A program made the translations under genes and the position numbers. The notes under the pieces are model-generated. The model had not been told where the DNA came from, did no database searches, and was given only the letters and a program-made list of their open reading frames with translations. From DASWID01 sp049682815 (GTDB taxonomy: Bacteria; Desulfobacterota_D; UBA1144; Nemesobacterales; CSP1-2), in NCBI GenBank assembly GCA_049682815.1, contig JBAUII010000062.1:1-26559 (forward strand): 26,559 bases of DNA, in the 5' to 3' direction. This document shows positions 24,504 through 26,559 of this stretch, piece after piece; the stretch's first letter is position 1; each line of letters starts with the position of its first letter.

Positions 24504-25460
24504 TTAATTTTTCTCTTGTAAAAGCCCAATAACATCCCTTAAGTCTTCCGCGAGAGGAGCAGAAAACTCCATTATGTTTCCCGATTTTGGATGCTTGAAA
24601 CACAACTTAGACGCATGAAGTGCTTGCCTTCCTAGCTTCTTTGAAACATACTCCAAAAAAGGAATTGCATATCTCTTCGGCCCATATACGTCATCCCCTA
24701 AGAGTGGAAATCCATTGTCTGCGAAGTGAACCCTGATCTGATGAGTCCTACCGGTCTTCGGTTCAATTTCAACCATAGTGATTTGGTCATATCTTTTTAA
24801 AATTCTCCAGCTAGTCAAGGACTCTCTGCCTGTTTTTGTCTTTGTAGTCATCTTAACCCGATTTGTCGGATGTCTGCTTATGGGAGACGAAAAGTTACCT
24901 GAGTCTTTCTCTATTTCTCCTGCAACGAGAGCTATATACGTTTTTTTTACCAGCCTCGCTTTGAACTGGTCAGCAAGGTGCTGATGTGAAAGATCGTTTT
25001 TTGCAACCACAATTATTCCGGACGTATTCTTATCGAGTCGATGAACTATCCCCGGTCTAATCTTTCCACCAATTCCGGATAGACCATTACATATGTATAG
25101 TAGCGCATTTACCAGGGTCCCATCTCTTATTCCGGCACCCGGGTGAACCGTTAAACCGGGAGGTTTATTAACCAGAATTATTTCATCGTCCTCATATACA
25201 ATCGAAATGTTTATATCTTGCGGTTGAACATTCAAAGGTTCGGGAGGAGGGATGACGATGGATATGACCTCGCCACCGCTAAGTCTTTTTGAAGGTTTTA
25301 TAGCCTTACCTTCTACCAATATGCTTTTTTCACTTATTAGTCTCCTGATATGTGATCGAGTAAGATCGGATCGTAGACGGGAGACCGCCATATCCGCTCT
25401 CAGTCCAGAAAGATCCTCAGGTACACGGAACACATCAAAATTATCCTCTTTTCTAATCAT
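24504..25460 (-). CDS. rluD: RluA-family pseudouridine synthase (RluD-like)
   Basis: A 318-residue 23S rRNA pseudouridine synthase. It has an N-terminal S4 RNA-binding domain (about residues 15-75, with SHIRRLISEKSILVEGK) and the catalytic domain with HRLDKNTSG (catalytic Asp143) and GRTHQIRVHFADNGFPLLGD. This places it in the RluA/RluC/RluD family; the S4 domain and the pgeF neighbour favour RluD, which modifies helix 69, though RluC-like specificity is not excluded. No strong ribosome-binding site is visible before the ATG. Confidence 0.93.
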   Translation of the reverse strand: MIRKEDNFDVFRVPEDLSGLRADMAVSRLRSDLTRSHIRRLISEKSILVEGKAIKPSKRLSGGEVISIVIPPPEPLNVQPQDINISIVYEDDEIILVNKPPGLTVHPGAGIRDGTLVNALLYICNGLSGIGGKIRPGIVHRLDKNTSGIIVVAKNDLSHQHLADQFKARLVKKTYIALVAGEIEKDSGNFSSPISRHPTNRVKMTTKTKTGRESLTSWRILKRYDQITMVEIEPKTGRTHQIRVHFADNGFPLLGDDVYGPKRYAIPFLEYVSKKLGRQALHASKLCFKHPKSGNIMEFSAPLAEDLRDVIGLLQEKN

Positions 25461-25648
25461 AGATATTAGTCATAATACCAAGCAGTTATTACAAGTATCA
25501 GTTACTTCCTTTTACTCTCTCCTTGATCACCCTGGCAGCGGCAGTCGTGACAACACCAGGATATTTTAATTATACCTAAGCACGACGGTACTAATAAACT
25601 GAATCACGCCCTAAGAAATGGCGTTGCATGATAGAGTGGAAATCTTGA

Positions 25649-26419
25649 CTAATTATTCCTGACATAGACCTTACTAGATCTACATTTAATCAAATCAGAA
25701 GCCCGTCCGCGATTAACGGACAGTTCAAGAAATCCCGAACTGCCTATGACAGCTAAAAGCTCACCCTCCGACGCTTCAGAATATGACTTACAAACCCCAT
25801 TTATTGAAATATCGCACACGTATAGCCTAGAATCTGAATCGACCATGCTACCGGGAATGTTTGTTACAAGATTCCCGAATGTGTCCTCGTATATCACTTC
25901 GCCAATTATCTCTCCCCCTCCAACATCAGGCTCTTTTATTTCAAGCATGCGCGGATTGAGCAATCTCTTCCCAAAATCCCCGATAGAAACACCCAGAGAA
26001 AGATGCGCAGCAGCAGGCGCAAAGATGTCCCTTCCATGAAATGTAAAACTTACCCTGGACAGAGAGTATTTTGGGTTAGAAATTTCATATGCCCTAATCG
26101 ATTCTGATCCCAGAATAACATAGGTAAAAACTCCATTATCGGGACCGACGAAAAATTTTTCATCCGCTTCCAAGACAATCGGTTTCCTGACGCTGCCTAC
26201 ACCTGGATCAACCACTACTACATGTATCGTTTCTTTAGGGAAATACGGAAGGAAGCTTCTGAGGGTAAAAGCCGCACTGAACACATCATGGGCCGGAATC
26301 TCATGTGTGATATCCGTAATAGTAACATCAGGGTTAATAGTATAGATGACTCCTTTCATCGAACCCACATAATGATCCCTATTACCAAAATCCGTGGTTA
26401 AAGTTATAATACGCTTCAT
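25649..26419 (-). CDS. S-adenosylmethionine hydroxide adenosyltransferase (DUF62)
   Basis: This 256-residue protein belongs to the SAM hydrolase/fluorinase-like family that splits SAM into adenosine and methionine with hydroxide. Motifs are TLTTDFGNRDHYVGSMKGV at the start (Asp10), ITHEIPAHDVFSAAFTL, VVVDPGVGSVRKP and FVGPDNGVFTYV, with a C-terminal beta-rich domain. It is complete. It precedes the rluD-like gene by 188 bp, where I see no gene, and is divergent from the metallo-beta-lactamase-fold gene at the edge. Confidence 0.9.
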   Translation of the reverse strand: MKRIITLTTDFGNRDHYVGSMKGVIYTINPDVTITDITHEIPAHDVFSAAFTLRSFLPYFPKETIHVVVVDPGVGSVRKPIVLEADEKFFVGPDNGVFTYVILGSESIRAYEISNPKYSLSRVSFTFHGRDIFAPAAAHLSLGVSIGDFGKRLLNPRMLEIKEPDVGGGEIIGEVIYEDTFGNLVTNIPGSMVDSDSRLYVCDISINGVCKSYSEASEGELLAVIGSSGFLELSVNRGRASDLIKCRSSKVYVRNN

Positions 26420-26490
26420 GTCGATTTGCCCGATACTTATTTGAACGATAAATTCTATTAATAAATTACCCGAATAGGATCTATAAAAAA

Positions 26491-26559
26491 ATGAGGCTGA
26501 CTATCCTTGGCTCTGGCACCTGTGTTCCCTATAATAGGAGAGGTTCTTCATCCTATGCA
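26491..26559 (+). CDS. Metallo-beta-lactamase-fold hydrolase (RNase Z-like), 5' end only
   Basis: Only the first 23 codons are inside the window: MRLTILGSGTCVPYNRRGSS then SYA. The MRLTILGSGT strand-turn and the following VPxxxRxxSSY are typical of RNase Z/ElaC-like metallo-beta-lactamases, which mature tRNA 3' ends or hydrolyse related phosphodiesters. AGGA lies about 12 nt upstream of the ATG. The zinc-binding HxHxDH motif lies outside the window, so the call is provisional. Confidence 0.7.
   Translation, partial: MRLTILGSGTCVPYNRRGSSSYA

Noticed and set aside
25490..25560. Small minus-strand peptide ending VIKERVKGSN
   Set aside because: Only about 22 codons without a start; it may be a gene scrap but cannot be supported.

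Overview
The window looks like a piece of a low-to-moderate GC chromosome (by eye about 40-45% G+C, with one clearly GC-richer block) from a Gram-negative bacterium. Pointers are an exported adhesin-E-like protein, the queA, argG, rluD and pgeF housekeeping genes, and a cyclic di-AMP riboswitch outside the usual Firmicutes context. I lean towards a Desulfobacterota ('Deltaproteobacteria')-like or related candidate phylum, with low confidence; no rRNA or complete tRNA is present to settle it.

Region 1 (207-6915, minus strand) is a potassium-uptake operon. Reading leftwards it holds a c-di-AMP (ydaO-type) riboswitch, a 48-codon leader ORF with a perfect ribosome-binding site, then kdpA, kdpB, kdpC and a kinase-less kdpD. 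KdpD keeps its N-terminal domain, Usp domain, membrane segments and GAF domain but stops where the histidine kinase should begin, and no kdpE follows. Potassium uptake therefore appears to be controlled by a second messenger through RNA, and perhaps also through the KdpD Usp domain.

Region 2 (7261-11094, plus strand) has three single genes: an exported adhesin-E-like protein, a three-domain class III nucleotide cyclase, and an alpha/beta hydrolase. Region 3 (11247-14500, minus strand) is a visibly GC-rich cassette of a two-domain glycosyltransferase and a GH130 mannoside phosphorylase-like enzyme, which overlap by 4 nt. It abuts a REP-like repeat and looks horizontally acquired.

Region 4 (about 14,600-20,770) is an accessory graveyard. 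It contains fragments of a REP-associated (Y1) transposase, an IS110 transposase and a tyrosine integrase, plus the 3' third of a tRNA that probably marks an old attachment site. It also holds a MazF toxin pseudogene with an intact antitoxin, a truncated DisA-N-like (DACNV-type) sensor fragment, a frameshifted ORF of unknown family and several families of palindromic repeats. An apparently intact two-gene module, a PIN-domain nuclease overlapping an unusually large 253-aa partner, is the best candidate for a little-described system.

Region 5 (20,778-26,559) returns to housekeeping genes on the minus strand: SAM hydroxide adenosyltransferase, RluD-like pseudouridine synthase, PgeF/YfiH, a PilZ-like hypothetical, ArgG and QueA. 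A divergent metallo-beta-lactamase-fold gene is cut by the right edge.
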